From the NCBI GenBank assembly GCA_007922195.1, contig ML682038.1, forward strand, positions 6,471,695 through 6,535,694: a stretch of 64,000 bases of DNA, written 5' to 3'. Origin of the DNA: Podocnemis expansa. Taxonomy: Eukaryota > Chordata > Testudines > Podocnemididae. Under the pieces are notes generated by a model that was given only the letters and a program-made list of their open reading frames with translations, did no database searches and was not told the DNA's origin. Shown in pieces: positions 1 to 11,055 of the stretch. The stretch's first letter is position 1. Each line of letters begins with the position of its first letter. A program made the translations under genes and the position numbers.

Positions 1-1390
1 AGCAGCAGCAGCCACAGGAATATTTAGTTTATGTATGGTAGATTTCCTGCCAAGCTTGCAGCAAAAACTAAGTGTTTGTTTAAGACAGTTCTTCACCTGT
101 GGCCATTTAGGGTTTGCCCAAGGCTTGGGCTAGAGCAAACAATGAAAGTTTATCATGGATGAAATATTTGTGGCACTGCCACCAGGTCCACTCAGAGCCA
201 GTAGTGCCTCCTACTGGCCAGCCTGGGGATTAGCTCTGACAGCTAGCACTCTCCTTCTGCTGGTACCTCCCTCCAGCCTCTCTCACTCTGCAGCCTCATT
301 TGCACCTGGATCTGCAGTCTTCTCTTCATGGCTTGGCTTTCCAGCCAGGTCACAAAGATCTTACCCTTCCAGGGAATTCACAGTCTTTCCAAAACTGCTG
401 GCTGGTACACTAATGCTCTTGCCACTCCCCAGCGGCTGTTAGGAGAACCCAGGTCTATACTTTACATTGGTTTCTAGCACAGGGTCCTAATAACAAGCTG
501 CCATAGCTGCTGTACAATCCTACCTCTTGCTGGTGTTTCCCTCGCCTCCTGCCTACCAGTCTAGCCTCCCTTCTCTCTGGGTTTGCCAGCCACCAACTCC
601 CTCCACTCAGGGAATGACTACAGTCTACTTCCCTGTAGCCTTACCAAGCCACAACCTCAGCTTGCACCTAGCTACCTGTCTTTATACAGTTCCCACATGC
701 TCCTAATCAATCAGTTTCCAGCTCTCTGGCTCCTTCAGGTTCAGCCTAGGGAGTTAATCGGTTGGACTGGCCCTCTCAAGTTCTTCCAGGCCCATGGTGG
801 AGGGGGGGTAGGTGGGGATGAACTCCACATCACAGTTGTGTTTTGGACTAACATTTACCATCATGTAAGTTAACTGGCAGTCAATTAATTTGAGTGAAAA
901 CAGTACCACACGTTCTAGTCTATTATAGCCCAGAGCCACCAGGGACAGGGACCAAACAGTGGTCCTTTAGTTTCCAGACTTGCAGAGGCAATGTGGTCCC
1001 TCCGTGGGGTGCATCTTACTCAACACCTGAGTGTGACCCACTGGCCAGTATACCGGGAGGAGCTAAACAATGTCCCATATCAGTCTGCCAGTGCTGTGAT
1101 CTCTGATTTTCTCATGCCATGTTTGTTTGGTTTCTCTTGGAGCTCACAGATGGCTATATGCAGAGTGTGGTTCTAATCATCTCTTTTTTTGCATGTAGTT
1201 AATCATTCACATGGGACTCTACATCTCTAATGGTTCAGATTCTTCTAATTATGTTTTTCAGCATGATTGTATTTACAGTAATTGGGACTGATTTGAAGTA
1301 CAGTAAAACTGTCATCTCATTCCCTACTAAAGAACCCAATTACCTTGATTTGTTAGCAAATTCATATGAACACTTTGCTTTATTACATTT
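1..1390. other. No gene recognised; old repeat-like DNA
   Basis: Open frames here (for example 155-442 on the plus strand) are short, low in complexity (Ser/Leu/Pro-rich) and overlap on both strands, so I do not call them genes. The text around 150-300 and 560-1000 has the pyrimidine-rich, mid-GC look of a diverged dispersed repeat, but I could not assign a family. Confidence 0.5.
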
Positions 1391-1398
1391 GAAAACAT

Positions 1399-1750
1399 AA
1401 GGCCAGATCCTCAGCTGATGTAAATCAGCATAGCTTGGTTGTACTCAGTGGAACTGCCTGATGCAATGCACATTGCTGGATGACCTAGCTCAGAGACCCC
1501 GATTCTAATCTTAGAGGTAGGGAGTTTAGATTCTTCTCTGACTTATAGCCATATGACTTCAGTGAAATCAAGGAAAAATTTGACCCAAAGACAAGTATTT
1601 CCCTTGTGTGTTGAGCATGATAATATCTTTTTTACGAGTCACTTCTTAGGCCATTCATGAACTCTAAAAACATGCTTGTTCTCGTAGGGTCTTATTCTGC
1701 CTTCAGTTGGTGTTACACCAGTGTGTAACTCCTTTGATGCCAGTGGAATT
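1399..1750. repeat. Degenerate copies of an old repeat with GTGTAAATCA-type core
   Basis: Two stretches (about 1399-1470 and 1686-1750) carry the phrases GCCAGATCCTCAGCTGATGT and GGTGTTACACCAGTGTGTAA. They resemble a palindromic reptilian repeat built on 'detect-and-reverse' phrases such as TTTACACTGGTGTAAATC and GACTTCAATGGAGTTAC. Related phrases recur near 4745, 5527, 18588, 26740, 42690, 43120, 52231 and 63630. Family membership is inferred by eye. Confidence 0.4.
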
Positions 1751-2392
1751 AGTCTTTATTTATTCAAGTCTGGTCTAAATGTAAACATTAGATATACCTA
1801 ACCACATCACTCAGGGCTATGAAAAGCTTTGCATCCTGAGTCTCTTGGTTAGGGCAGCTTAACCCTCAATGTAAATACAGTTAGGCTGCTGTGAGAATTC
1901 TTCCATTGATTTTACTGATTTTGGAGAGGTGGATTAACTACATTCTACACTGATGGAAAAAAAAATCTTCTACTTCTATTGATGTAGGAAGTGTCTACAC
2001 TACAACATTACAGCAGCACAGCCGTGCCACTCTTTCCATGTAAATTTAATAAGAAATTTGATATTTACTTAAGAGAAATAATTTTCATTACATTCAAAAT
2101 GTAAGTTTATTAAATTATGTCATAATTGACAGGTAATACTTAGGACATTTTCAGAGCACTATATAAAATGATTAGTTAGTTGATTAATTCATAAAACCCT
2201 AGCAAGGTAGGAAAGGAAATTTATTTCATAGATTGGAAAATGGAGCTATATGAGTGAAGTGACTTGGCAAGTCCATTTATAGGCTTTGTCCAAATTAGGG
2301 AGGAAGATGCGTGTTTACCTACTGTGACAATCCTACTGTGGACAAGGAAAGCTGTAGTTTTAAAACGTGATAACTGGTCAAGATGATCTGGT

Positions 2393-3390
2393 GTCCTGGG
2401 CCTCCTGGGATAACCTTCTGAATGTGCCAAAATCAGGGCAAGCTGCAAAACCGAGGGCTAAACCCCCAAACCACTGACAGGTGGTACATAAACTGTTTCC
2501 CAGTCAGTAAAAAAACATGCTTCTGATTCCCCACTCTGGTCATCACCAAGCATAACAAAATAGAAACAGCCCCCTTACTGCACATCAGTTCCTATGGTCC
2601 CCTCCAGCCACTGGGTCTCTTTAAGAAATAGGTTCTCCTGACCCCAAAGGGCCAGCCACATCACCCAGAACAATATAGGTTTGGATCTTACCCAAAATAC
2701 CACGCTGCCAGCAAATCCTTTAGTAACTACAACTAAAAGTTTAATATAAAAAGAAAACAAACAAAATATGAGAGATGGTAAAAGGTCAAAGTGAAACATA
2801 TACAAACAAATGGTTTAGAGTCCATAGACAACAAATCCTTGAAGATCCTGTATTTTGCACGTTAGTCCCACTCCTTTGGTGTGCACCCAGCAGCAGCTGG
2901 GTGGGTCTCAGTCCTTTGTTCAATCCCAGGAGAATAGTTCTGGGGGACGGTTGGTGAAGACTGAAGACTAAGGACAAAATGGAGATGGGTAGGTCCCTTG
3001 CCTTTTATCTCAGAGTCTTTTCACATCAAAATGGAGTTGGGCCACATGGTCAGTCTGGGTGACTGGTCAGATCGGTTTCTTCTTAGGACCATACCAGCTG
3101 GGACCCCTTCCGGTGGGCCATTAATATGACAACAGCTTGCAGACACCCAGCCTGGGATTGCCTCAGCTCAAACAACTTGGACCATGCATAAAACAAAGAT
3201 GATGCCTAATTTCTAATACAAATATGATGCCTACATATAAATCATATAATCATTCCTAGCAGATTACTGCCTGTCTATTGATACCAGACACAGCATATCA
3301 CATATGGACTATTGTAAATATAAAATATTAATATGAAAAACAATCATAAACAGTCCTCTAGACCCGGACTGCATCACAGATCCCTAGTAC
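2393..3390. repeat. ~1 kb dispersed repeat, copy A (possible solo LTR)
   Basis: Long, nearly collinear similarity to 35428-36903 is visible: both carry ATAGGTTCTCCTGACCCCAA, then CAGCCACAT(C/T)ACCCAGAAC, AATCCTTTAGT, CAAAATATGAGA, GGTCAAAGTGAA and TTAGAGTCCAT, ending near AGTCCTCTAGA(C/C). No coding capacity is convincing; the antisense open frames at 2575-2977 are shadows. On the minus strand there is an A-rich segment with ATTAAAC-type signals, which would fit an LTR, but I see no clear TG...CA ends or tandem-site duplication. The pair could instead be a non-autonomous element of another class. Confidence 0.6.
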
Positions 3391-3549
3391 AGAACCTAAT
3401 ATTGTTCATGAGTAGCTAATATGCATTTGGAAGCAACAAATATGATTAATTATAACTTGTCCTGTCTAGAGTAGGGATAAACTTATACCTTTTACAAATA
3501 CACTTCTTTGTCTATGCAGCTGGTGGATGGGAGATATGCAAGCCACTTA

Positions 3550-3826
3550 GGATACGTCTATATTGATGGCGGCAAATTCACCACCATCAGTTCGGGCTTC
3601 TGGCAGCAGATGATGGCAAGTGTGAACTTGCCGCACTGCTCCTGGAAATCAACCCTGGAAGTCCTGGGGACATAGGGGAAAGCCAACAGCAAACGATTTG
3701 CAGTCGGCTTTCCCCTAGTGTGTAACGGCAGCTTAAAAAGTTGCCGCTGTTTATGCAAGGAGTTTTATGCTGCTTGGGAAAATGATGATCAAGTGCCGCT
3801 GAATTTAGCCCAAGTGTAGACTAGGG
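3550..3826. mobile_element. MITE with TTA-type duplication
   Basis: The left end (GGATACGTCTATATTGATGG) and the reverse complement of the right end (CCCTAGTCTACACTTGGG) are imperfect inverted repeats. CTTA flanks both sides (3546-3549 and 3827-3830), which fits a TTA duplication as made by PIF/Harbinger-type transposases. Internal AT-poor sequence contains GCCGC-rich inverted segments (GGCGGCAAATTC near the left, GTGCCGCTGAATTT near the right). It has no coding capacity, so it would be non-autonomous. Confidence 0.6.
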
Positions 3827-3830
3827 CTTA

Positions 3831-5112
3831 GAGTAGCTTGCTTATCTCTCGTGGACTTCTTAACTTATACCTACCATGGTATCCCCATTGTACTGCACTG
3901 ATAGGATATGCCCTCCAGTTGATGTAACATTACTTTTCTTGCAACAGTAGATTAATGGCATTGGCTTTTGGGATTGCTTGGGCCTCCACTCCTATTCAGT
4001 TGATCCTGTGGAATAGATCTGGCAATGCCCACAATGCCACTGGCAGTGTAAACATGAACAAAGCCTGAATCAGTGCCAGAGCTCAAGAATTCCTGGCACC
4101 CAATCCCATATTCAGAACACAAAACTTCTTTCAGTATAAATTTTCAGTTTCAAATTTTCTGGTCAGAAGGGTCAATGTGCTATTCAATAAGCAAACAGCC
4201 CTTCTCTCTTCTTCTTAATTTCCCCAAGTGTTTCTTATGACTATTTTAGTCCATTTATTTTTTGCTAAAAGCGTCTTCTTCCCAAAACACTTACTTACAA
4301 TTGAATCCTGATCTAAATTCATGTCAAGATCACTTTATGTATTCACTGTTGAATGAATTTAAAATATGTGCTCCCTGGGTTCTTTTCCCAATGGGATAGA
4401 AAGGCCTCTTGAGTTGCTTTTAATGTCTCATTACAAATACTTCATTAAAAACTACGTCACAGATTGTGTCAATCTGGTCCACGCTTTCATGCCAAAAAGT
4501 AAAGACTTTCAAGCTGTGCATTTCTTACTATTAAGTTTCCAATCTGTTTTTAGAATCTCAATCAGTTCTTTAAGGAATGCTAATGTTACTTCTCCCTTTA
4601 GTCCTGAAACTAGCCACTGGGAAATGAACATGCATAATGCTTTCCTGTTCATGCATGTATTGTAATAATAATCAGTGCTGGAAGGGCAGAGTATGGTGTA
4701 TGTATATAACTCTTCTGAAGGATGCATAGTCCTTCTAAACTCATGCGGCTAAACTCTGCTCTTCTTTACACTGGTGCAAATCAGAAGTAACTCAACAGGA
4801 ATCAATAATAAGCATAAGTGACAGGACAGTAACCAAAACTAGTGTAAGGGTTTATCTACCTTTCAGATGCTACAGTGGAGTAGCTGTAGATGTGCTGCTG
4901 TAGCGCCATAGCATAGCCACTTCCTACAGTAACATAACTGGCTTTTCCATTGCTGTAGGTAATCCATCTCTCCAAGAAATGATAACTAGCTCAGTGCTAG
5001 CAGCTTCTATCATCTTAGTCCATCTGTTCTGGGAGTTAAGTTGACTTAACCTAACTGTGGCCTTCAGAACAGTACATTTTTTACACCCCTAGCGACACCG
5101 TTAGGTCACTAA
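3831..5112. other. No gene recognised; diverged MITE-like fragments
   Basis: AT-rich intergenic DNA. Around 4855-4985 the phrases GCTACAGTGGAGTAGCTGTAG and GCTGCTGTAGCGCCATAG resemble pieces of TAGCGC-type MITEs that also appear near 1985-2030 and 18035-18065. The open frame at 4366-4665 has no recognisable domain and I do not call it. Confidence 0.4.
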
Positions 5113-5425
5113 GTTCCAAAGAGATAACCATGTTAGTCTAGTCCAACAAACCCAACAAGGAGTCTGGTAGACCTTTTAAAGACTAACAAGTTTATTTATC
5201 ACATGAACTTTCATGGGAGAGAATCCCACTTCATCAGATGCTTGAAGATGGGAAACTTACAGGATGGGGGCAAAATAAAGAAAATAAATAAAAAAACATT
5301 TTGCTCCCATCCTGTAAATTCCCCATCTTCAAGCATCTGACAAAGTAGGATTGTCTCTCATGAAAGCTTATGCAATAAATTTGTTAATCTTTAAAAATGC
5401 CACCACACTTCTTGTTTGTTTTAGT
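5113..5425. repeat. GTGGCAC-type dispersed repeat, head-to-head foldback
   Basis: 5113-5255 is a plus-oriented copy (GTTCCAAAG... AACAAGGAGTCTGGTAG ... AAAGACTAACAAGTTTATTTATC ... CCACTTCATCAGATGCTTGA). After a short A-rich spacer, 5300-5425 runs back as a minus-oriented copy (CTTCAAGCATCTGACAAAGT ... TTAATCTTTAAAAATGCCACC ... CTTCTTGTTTGTTTT). The arms share TTACAGGATGGGGGCAAAA against TTTTGCTCCCATCCTGTAA, so the locus is a large imperfect inverted repeat. Single copies of this family appear near 7660, 15170, 16800, 35090 and 41185. Confidence 0.75.
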
Positions 5426-5848
5426 TAGGTCATTGTAATTTTTCTGTATAGACCAGGCCACAATGAGAAAAGAATTAGGTCCATTGGGCCTGAATCAGAT
5501 CACATATCAATTTTACATGAGTGTGAATTCTTTAGGCTTGATTCTCCTTTCACCTACCTTTACAGCAAGGTGAATTCTCTGACAACTTCAGGGGAATATT
5601 CTTGAGTGACATTAGTGGGGTGGAGCAAGGAAACGAGAATGAGGCCCATGGTTTGGGTTAACTTTCTGGCTAGTATAATCTCTATTCATAATAGTTCCCT
5701 GTACAAACAGAAATCATACATGTCTTACTGAGCATGGTCACCCATATATTTTGATACCAGTTTTACTATATAACGAAACTGCTGTCAGAAATTAGACTGC
5801 ATGGGCCCTATGCTTCTGTGGCTTATGAGCAGAGGCATGACATATAGG

Positions 5849-6356
5849 CAGGGCCTGATCAATTTAGGGGCCTTAAGGACTGCAGCCCTGAGACCCAGCC
5901 TGAAGGGGGGGGCCACAGACTGCAGTCCCTACGTTGATCTAGCCACACCATCCCACTCAGTCTGGCATAGCACCAGCTTGGCCTGGAGGGCACTGGGAGG
6001 GGTCCTGCCACCATTGGGGTGGGGAGCAGGACTCTTAGGCCAGAGACCATGGTTTGTGGTGCTCCCATCCTCCTCCTGGACTGGATGGTCTACCCCTGGG
6101 GGCAAGGTGGGCTGGTGCATGTTCACTGCACTCCAAGGGCAGGGCTACACCACAGCCAGCTCCACTATGGGGCCAGATCAACCAGGACACACTCCCCCAC
6201 CCCAAGTGCCAGCCCTCCCCCAACTCACCATGGTGGGAAGCTCAGGCCTCAGGCCTAGATTGGGCCATGGTGGTGAGAGGCCAGGGCTGCAAGCCAGATG
6301 AGGGACCCACAAAAGTGGGCAGCCCAGGGGTCCCAGAGCCTTTTAATCCAGGCCTG
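5849..6356. mobile_element. GC-rich hAT-type non-autonomous element
   Basis: The GC-rich block begins CAGGGCCTGATCAATTTAGG and ends TTTTAATCCAGGCCTG, whose complement reads CAGGCCTGGATTAAAA. This is the CAG...CTG inverted-end style of hAT elements, and it matches the better-defined copies at 33471 and 37515. No clean 8-bp duplication is visible. The overlapping open frames on both strands at 5801-6431 result from high GC and the lack of stops, not from a gene. Confidence 0.5.
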
Positions 6357-6364
6357 AGTATATG

Positions 6365-7655
6365 TCAGTGGTGTGCTGCTAATCTATTCTCAATAGCCCA
6401 AGCGCTTATTATACCCCCTATTTTGGTATGATGCCCTAATGAATTTGAACAGGAACATGTTACCATGCAGATAGTCAGCAGTTCAAGTGAGGTGCAGTCC
6501 GTTGAAATGTTAGATGGGGCAAGGAAAAGTCAAAGAATTAGTATGATTAATATTTGCTAAAAACACAACACAAGCTACACTGGGCAAATACATACAGAAA
6601 ATTCACTAGATGTTATTATTGCCCTAGATCATAAAGACTTCAACAGTACCATTATGACTATCTGAGCAGCAATCCAACTCCACCTGACTATTAGACAATG
6701 GAGTACATGTGTAACCTTTATTGCAGACGTTCAGGGTCTCAAGAAAGTTTTCAGCATGCTATAATGATCAATAGAAGGTGTCATTGTTCAGAGCAACTGC
6801 AGCTGTATCCTCCCTCAGTGGTCCAGCAAGGACACTCATCCTCAGGCTTCTAGCTCCCCAGCTGTTACCTTTCTTGTGTGGAGACCAATATCTCACCACC
6901 TCCTGATCAGAGCATGGTCCAGGCTGAACAGTTCCCTGCCATTAAATTGACTTGCTTGGTTTCTCTTTAGATCACAAAGTAATTCCTGAAGATATAAGTT
7001 ACCACACAGTTCTTTCCAATCCAGCCTACTCTATTCTCAAGGTGAAAGCATTACAAAGAAAACATAACAGAATATTAAATATAATAAAAGAACCTACACA
7101 CTGCTAATAAGTTCACCAGAGATCATGCCAACTCTAACATGGGCTCTGGCAAGAGCAGTTTTTCAGCACCACACCCTGGGCGTTCCCTTGTAGTTAAAAT
7201 ATCACCACAGCATCCACTCAGAAGAGGCACACTCATGAAAATTTTAGTCCCTCCTTTTACATAGATCAAGCAGTTTTGCTTTGGAGTTTCCAGAAGTTAT
7301 TAGCATACAATGGGACTCTCTCCCCACTGTGTAGCTTCAAAAGATTGGCTTTGGAGGAGAGAATTTGCATTCCCCATGCCCTCCTAGCAAATCTACTTCA
7401 TATGTATTGTTTGAAGAGATTTGTGAACATCCTCCTATCTTCCAAAGATTGCAGTAATCTTGTCTTCCTGCTAAAGAAGTTCCACACAATCTCACAATAG
7501 TAAGTAACCATATGCATCCTAAAGATATTAACTCTTTATTTAATAAGGTCTAACAATTCAATTAAGATCATTCAGGATATTACAGGCTATTGTTAGACTG
7601 CCATGGACTTCACCTTCACCAATAGATGATGCTGTATCTTGGACTTACTTTACCC
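6365..7655. other. No gene recognised
   Basis: AT-rich intergenic DNA. The open frame at 7276-7500 has no domain or signal that I recognise and no supporting splice or promoter context. I see no clear terminal repeats. Confidence 0.5.
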
Positions 7656-7659
7656 AGTA

Positions 7660-7775
7660 GAATAAACAAGGAGTCCTTTGGCACCTAAAGCCTAACAAAT
7701 TTATTTATCTCATGAGCTTTCAAGGAAGAAAATCCCACTTCGTCAGATGCTTTGAAGATGGAGGAACTTAAGTTA
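7660..7775 (+). repeat. GTGGCAC-type dispersed repeat
   Basis: Contains AATAAACAAGGAGTCCTTTG, CCTAACAAATTTATTTATCT, and CCCACTTCGTCAGATGCTTT in the family's usual order and orientation. It shows no foldback arm, unlike the copies at 5113, 8768 and 17410. Confidence 0.7.
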
Positions 7776-8767
7776 TCTGGTAGGTTTTTATGGGTGGGTG
7801 GAAGGTTAAGTCCTGCCTGTAGTGCTGGAGTTGGTACCTGTGATGTCTCAATAAAGCCTAATAAATCCTTGTGATTTCTATAGGAAAGTATTAAAGTTTT
7901 CTAACACCTTAGTTGCAACTACAGCACACTGTGGTTTACTCATAGATTGCATAACATGCTATGCAGCAATTTACTATGCTGCTGTTTCACAGACCTTTGC
8001 ATGCAACACTAGCCTTGCATGAATGGATGTAAGGTCCTATGGCTTTTGGCTCAAAGAAGTCTGCAGTTACTGATATTAGTTTTGATCATGGAGACTTATT
8101 CCCTTCCAAAAGCTATGGAATATCTAATTAGACTTTCCTCATTTCTTCTTTGCTTTGACACTTGGGAAGTTGCCCGACATCTTAACCAATCTGATTCTTT
8201 GCTAGCTGATTAAATCAATCAGCTGGTGGAAGAAATTTAATTGAGTTGTGGCCTCACAGTGCTAAGGTCTGAGGCTGACGAGTTTCTTCTAGGGCTCAGT
8301 CTGGGAGAAAACATTATAACAGTTGTTGATGTTTACCACCTCAAGGGTTAATGGGGTGACCTGACAGATCATTCCAGTGCATGAGTTCCTTTCTGTCTTT
8401 ACCTTGCAATACAATCCCAGAGCTAAACTTGTTTTCTTTCTGCTGGAATAGGCCCAAAGAGGTAGTGATGTTTATTATTTAGTTAGTTTTATTGTGTTCC
8501 AAAGAGAATTAGGTAATAAAAGCCCTTCAGATTTGTGCGTGCAAGTTTTCAGCACAGAACTATGGGGGGGTCAAAATTGCATACCCCAAAGCTTGGGCAT
8601 GAAGATTTTTGACATAGTGGTTTAAACACTGGGTGGAAGTTAGTCAGACACTTTGAAGTTGGTTGTCATTTACCCTAAAGCCTCTTTATGAATCTCTGGC
8701 AGTGTAGAGGTGCCCTAAAGTAGGTGCAAAAATAATTTAATGTTTTGTAATTGACTCTCACTTTAAG

Positions 8768-8910
8768 CAAAACAAACAAGGAGTCTTGTGGCACTTTTAA
8801 AGACTAAAAAATGTATTTATCACATGACCTTTTGTGGGAGAAAAGTACCACAAGACTGTTTGTTTGTTTTGCTAAACTTGACTGACACAGCTACCCCTTT
8901 GGAACATCTG
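8768..8910. repeat. GTGGCAC-type repeat, foldback copy with 7-bp duplication
   Basis: The left half (AAACAAACAAGGAGTCTTGT) is answered by a right half in reverse (ACAAGACTGTTTGTTTGTTT), followed by the family's other terminus reversed (ACACAGCTACCCCTTTGGAA). CTTTAAG lies immediately on both sides (8761-8767 and 8911-8917), which I read as a target-site duplication enclosing the whole foldback. If so, the foldback form itself inserted, rather than arising by rearrangement in place. Confidence 0.65.
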
Positions 8911-9762
8911 CTTTAAGGTTCCTTTACATGACTAAGGCAACACAAAATGGATTTAGTGTAAATAAGAATTGGATCTTTGACTCTAGAGGTCAGAAATTAT
9001 TATATTTTATAGTCTTTTGCAAGTTGTGTGGCCAAATTTTGTATGTAGTCAGTTACCCTTTTCTGGATCAATAACTTTTCTCCTGAATTAGTAACTAGTT
9101 AAAAGATAGTAAATAAAGGACAGGAATAAATGGTGAGTTTTCAGAATGCAGGAGGGTAAAGTGGTGTCCCCACAGGGGTCTGTACTGGAGCCAGTACTGT
9201 TCAACATATTAATATATGATCAGAAAAAAGGTTGAACAATGAAGTTGGCAAAACTTGCAGATGATACAAATCTGCTCAAAATTTTTAAAAGCAGACTGTG
9301 AATTGTTACAAAGAGATCTCACAAAACTGGATGATTGAGCAACAAAATGACAGATGAAATTAAATGTTGATAAATACAAGGTAATGCACACAGGAAAACA
9401 TAATCCCAGCTATACATATAAAATGTTAAGATCTAAATTAGCCTTTACTGCTCAGTACAGAGATCTTGGAGTCAGTTTGGCTAGTTATCTGAAAACATTC
9501 ACTCAGTGTTCAGCAGTAGTCAAAAAAGCTAACAGAATGTTTGAAATCACTAAGAAAGGGTTAGATTATAAAATAGAAAAGATCATATTGCTTCTAATCC
9601 ATGGTATACTGACTTCTTAAATACTACATGTACATCTGGTTGCCTCATCTCAAAAAAGACATTGGAATTGGAAAAGATAAAGAAAAGGGCAACAACAAAA
9701 GTGGTTAGGAGTATGGAACAGTTTCCATAAGAGGAGAGATAAATAAGACTGGAACTTACCAG

Positions 9763-9941
9763 CAGAGCCATACCTAAAGAGTTCCACGTCTGGGGCGCAT
9801 TGCAATCAGAACGCACTCCTTACAATAGCTGGCCCCTGGGGAGAGTGGCGTGGAGTGTGCCCTTTAATGGATTGGCTTAATGGAGCCACTCCAGCACTCC
9901 TGGAGCAAAGCCCCACTCACCCTGCCATAGTTATGCCTCTG
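9763..9941. mobile_element. Short hAT MITE inside the CR1 LINE
   Basis: The left end CAGAGCCATACCTAAAG and the complement of the right end CAGAGGCATAACTATGG form inverted repeats. Flanks CTTACCAG (9755-9762) and CTTTCCAG (9942-9949) are a 7/8 match to an 8-bp duplication. The LINE reads on cleanly on either side. The element is 179 bp with no coding capacity. A relative, 31289-31438, shares the phrase GGAGCCACTCCAGCAC. Confidence 0.75.
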
Positions 9942-10353
9942 CTTTCCAGCCTGGCAAAGAAACAAAAAGGGGGGATATGATGGAGGTCTATAAAATCACA
10001 ATTGGTATGGAGAAAGTAAATCAGAAAGTATTGTTTACTCCTTCTTATAACACAAGAACTAAGGGTCACTAAAAGAAATTATTAAGCATCAGGTTTAAAA
10101 CGAACAAAAGGAAGTAGTTCTTCACACAATACGATCAACCTGTGGAACTTATTGCCAGAGGATGTTGTGAAGGACAAGACTATAACAGAGTTAAAAAAAG
10201 AGCACTAGATAATTTCATGGAGGATAGATCGATCAATGGCTATCACTCAAGATGGGTAGGGATGCAAACCATGCTCTGAAGTGTCTCTAATCTGTTTGCC
10301 AGAAGCTGAGAATGGACTACAGGGGGATGGATCACTTGATGATTACCTGTCCT

Positions 10354-10939
10354 CAAGGCCATAACTAGGGCAGGGTGACTGGGGCAAAGCCCAATTTTAG
10401 AGGTCACCTAAGCCAGGGCCCCTCCATCCTGCCCCCAGCACCGGCAAGGGAAGAAGAACCGACTGGCCTGACGGCACACTCTGAGCTCCCACCCCAATCC
10501 ACACCCCAGGGGTGCAGTGAGGCAGTCCACAGGCCAGGTCTCCTAGTCTCACCCCCCCCGAGCTCGCCTCTACACCCCCGGGGGTGGGGTGGGGCAGAAC
10601 AGGCCCACTGGGGGGGGGGGATGGCAGGGCTGACTGCCGCACGAGCAATATGGACTCCGGCGCAGCCCAAAGCCATGCCAGAAGCCACACCATGCGTGAC
10701 AGTGAGCTCCGCCTCCCCCCAGGGGAGAACCAGCCAGGCCATGGCTGGCCTCTGGCCTCAGCTGCCCCCCACCAGCTGGGGCCGGATCTGGCTCTGCACT
10801 GCCATCCAGTGGCAGCTGGCATCGGATCCGACTATATGCCACCACTGGATCAGGCCCCAGGCTGGATCGGGCCCTAGGCTGGCAGGGGGCACCTTTGGGG
10901 CTGCTAGCATCAGGTGCCAAAATGTTGGTTCCAGCACTT
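10354..10939. mobile_element. GC-rich hAT-type insertion in the CR1 3' UTR
   Basis: A GC-rich block starting CAAGGCCATAACTAGGGCAG interrupts LINE sequence that otherwise runs ...ATTACCTGTCCT / GTTCATTCCCTCT.... The flanks CCTGTCCT (10346-10353) and CATGTCCT (10940-10947) match 7/8 as an 8-bp duplication. The left terminus resembles the 9763 element; the right terminus (GGTTCCAGCACTT) does not mirror it, so that end is diverged or composite. The four overlapping long open frames at 10375-10962 on both strands are GC artefacts. Confidence 0.6.
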
Positions 10940-11055
10940 CATGTCCTGTTCATTCCCTCTGAAGCACCTGTAACTGGCCATGACCGGAAGACAGGATTCT
11001 GGGTTAGATGGACTATTGGTCCAACTCACTATGGCCATTTTTATGTTCTTAGTAC

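Larger units (their letters stand above)
9118..11055 (+). mobile_element. CR1-type LINE 3' portion (5'-truncated, decayed)
   Basis: This is the 3' half of a CR1-clade LINE ORF2 plus its 3' UTR. The decayed frame encodes reverse transcriptase phrases, including the catalytic box as LADDTNLL near 9252-9275 (normally FADDT) and the downstream KLNVDKYKVMH region near 9354-9390. The 3' UTR ends with AGACAGGATTCTGGGTTAGA and TATGGCCATTTTTATGTTCT, the same terminus seen reversed at 19157. There is no endonuclease domain, so it is 5'-truncated, and frameshifts and stops are frequent. Two hAT-type insertions (9763-9941 and 10354-10939) split it and therefore postdate it. The ORF2 machinery would have carried out target-primed reverse transcription; this copy is dead. 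Confidence 0.8.

Noticed and set aside
155..442. 95-codon plus-strand open frame near the window start
   Set aside because: Low-complexity Ser/Leu/Pro composition, no domain, no Kozak or splice context; stop-poor sequence in repeat-like DNA.
5801..6431. Cluster of long overlapping open frames on both strands (up to 166 codons)
   Set aside because: All lie in a GC-rich hAT-type element where stops are rare; no frame has a conserved motif. Same reasoning for 10375-10962, 29510-30103, 33476-34100, 36255-36774, 37489-37894 and 53571-54195.
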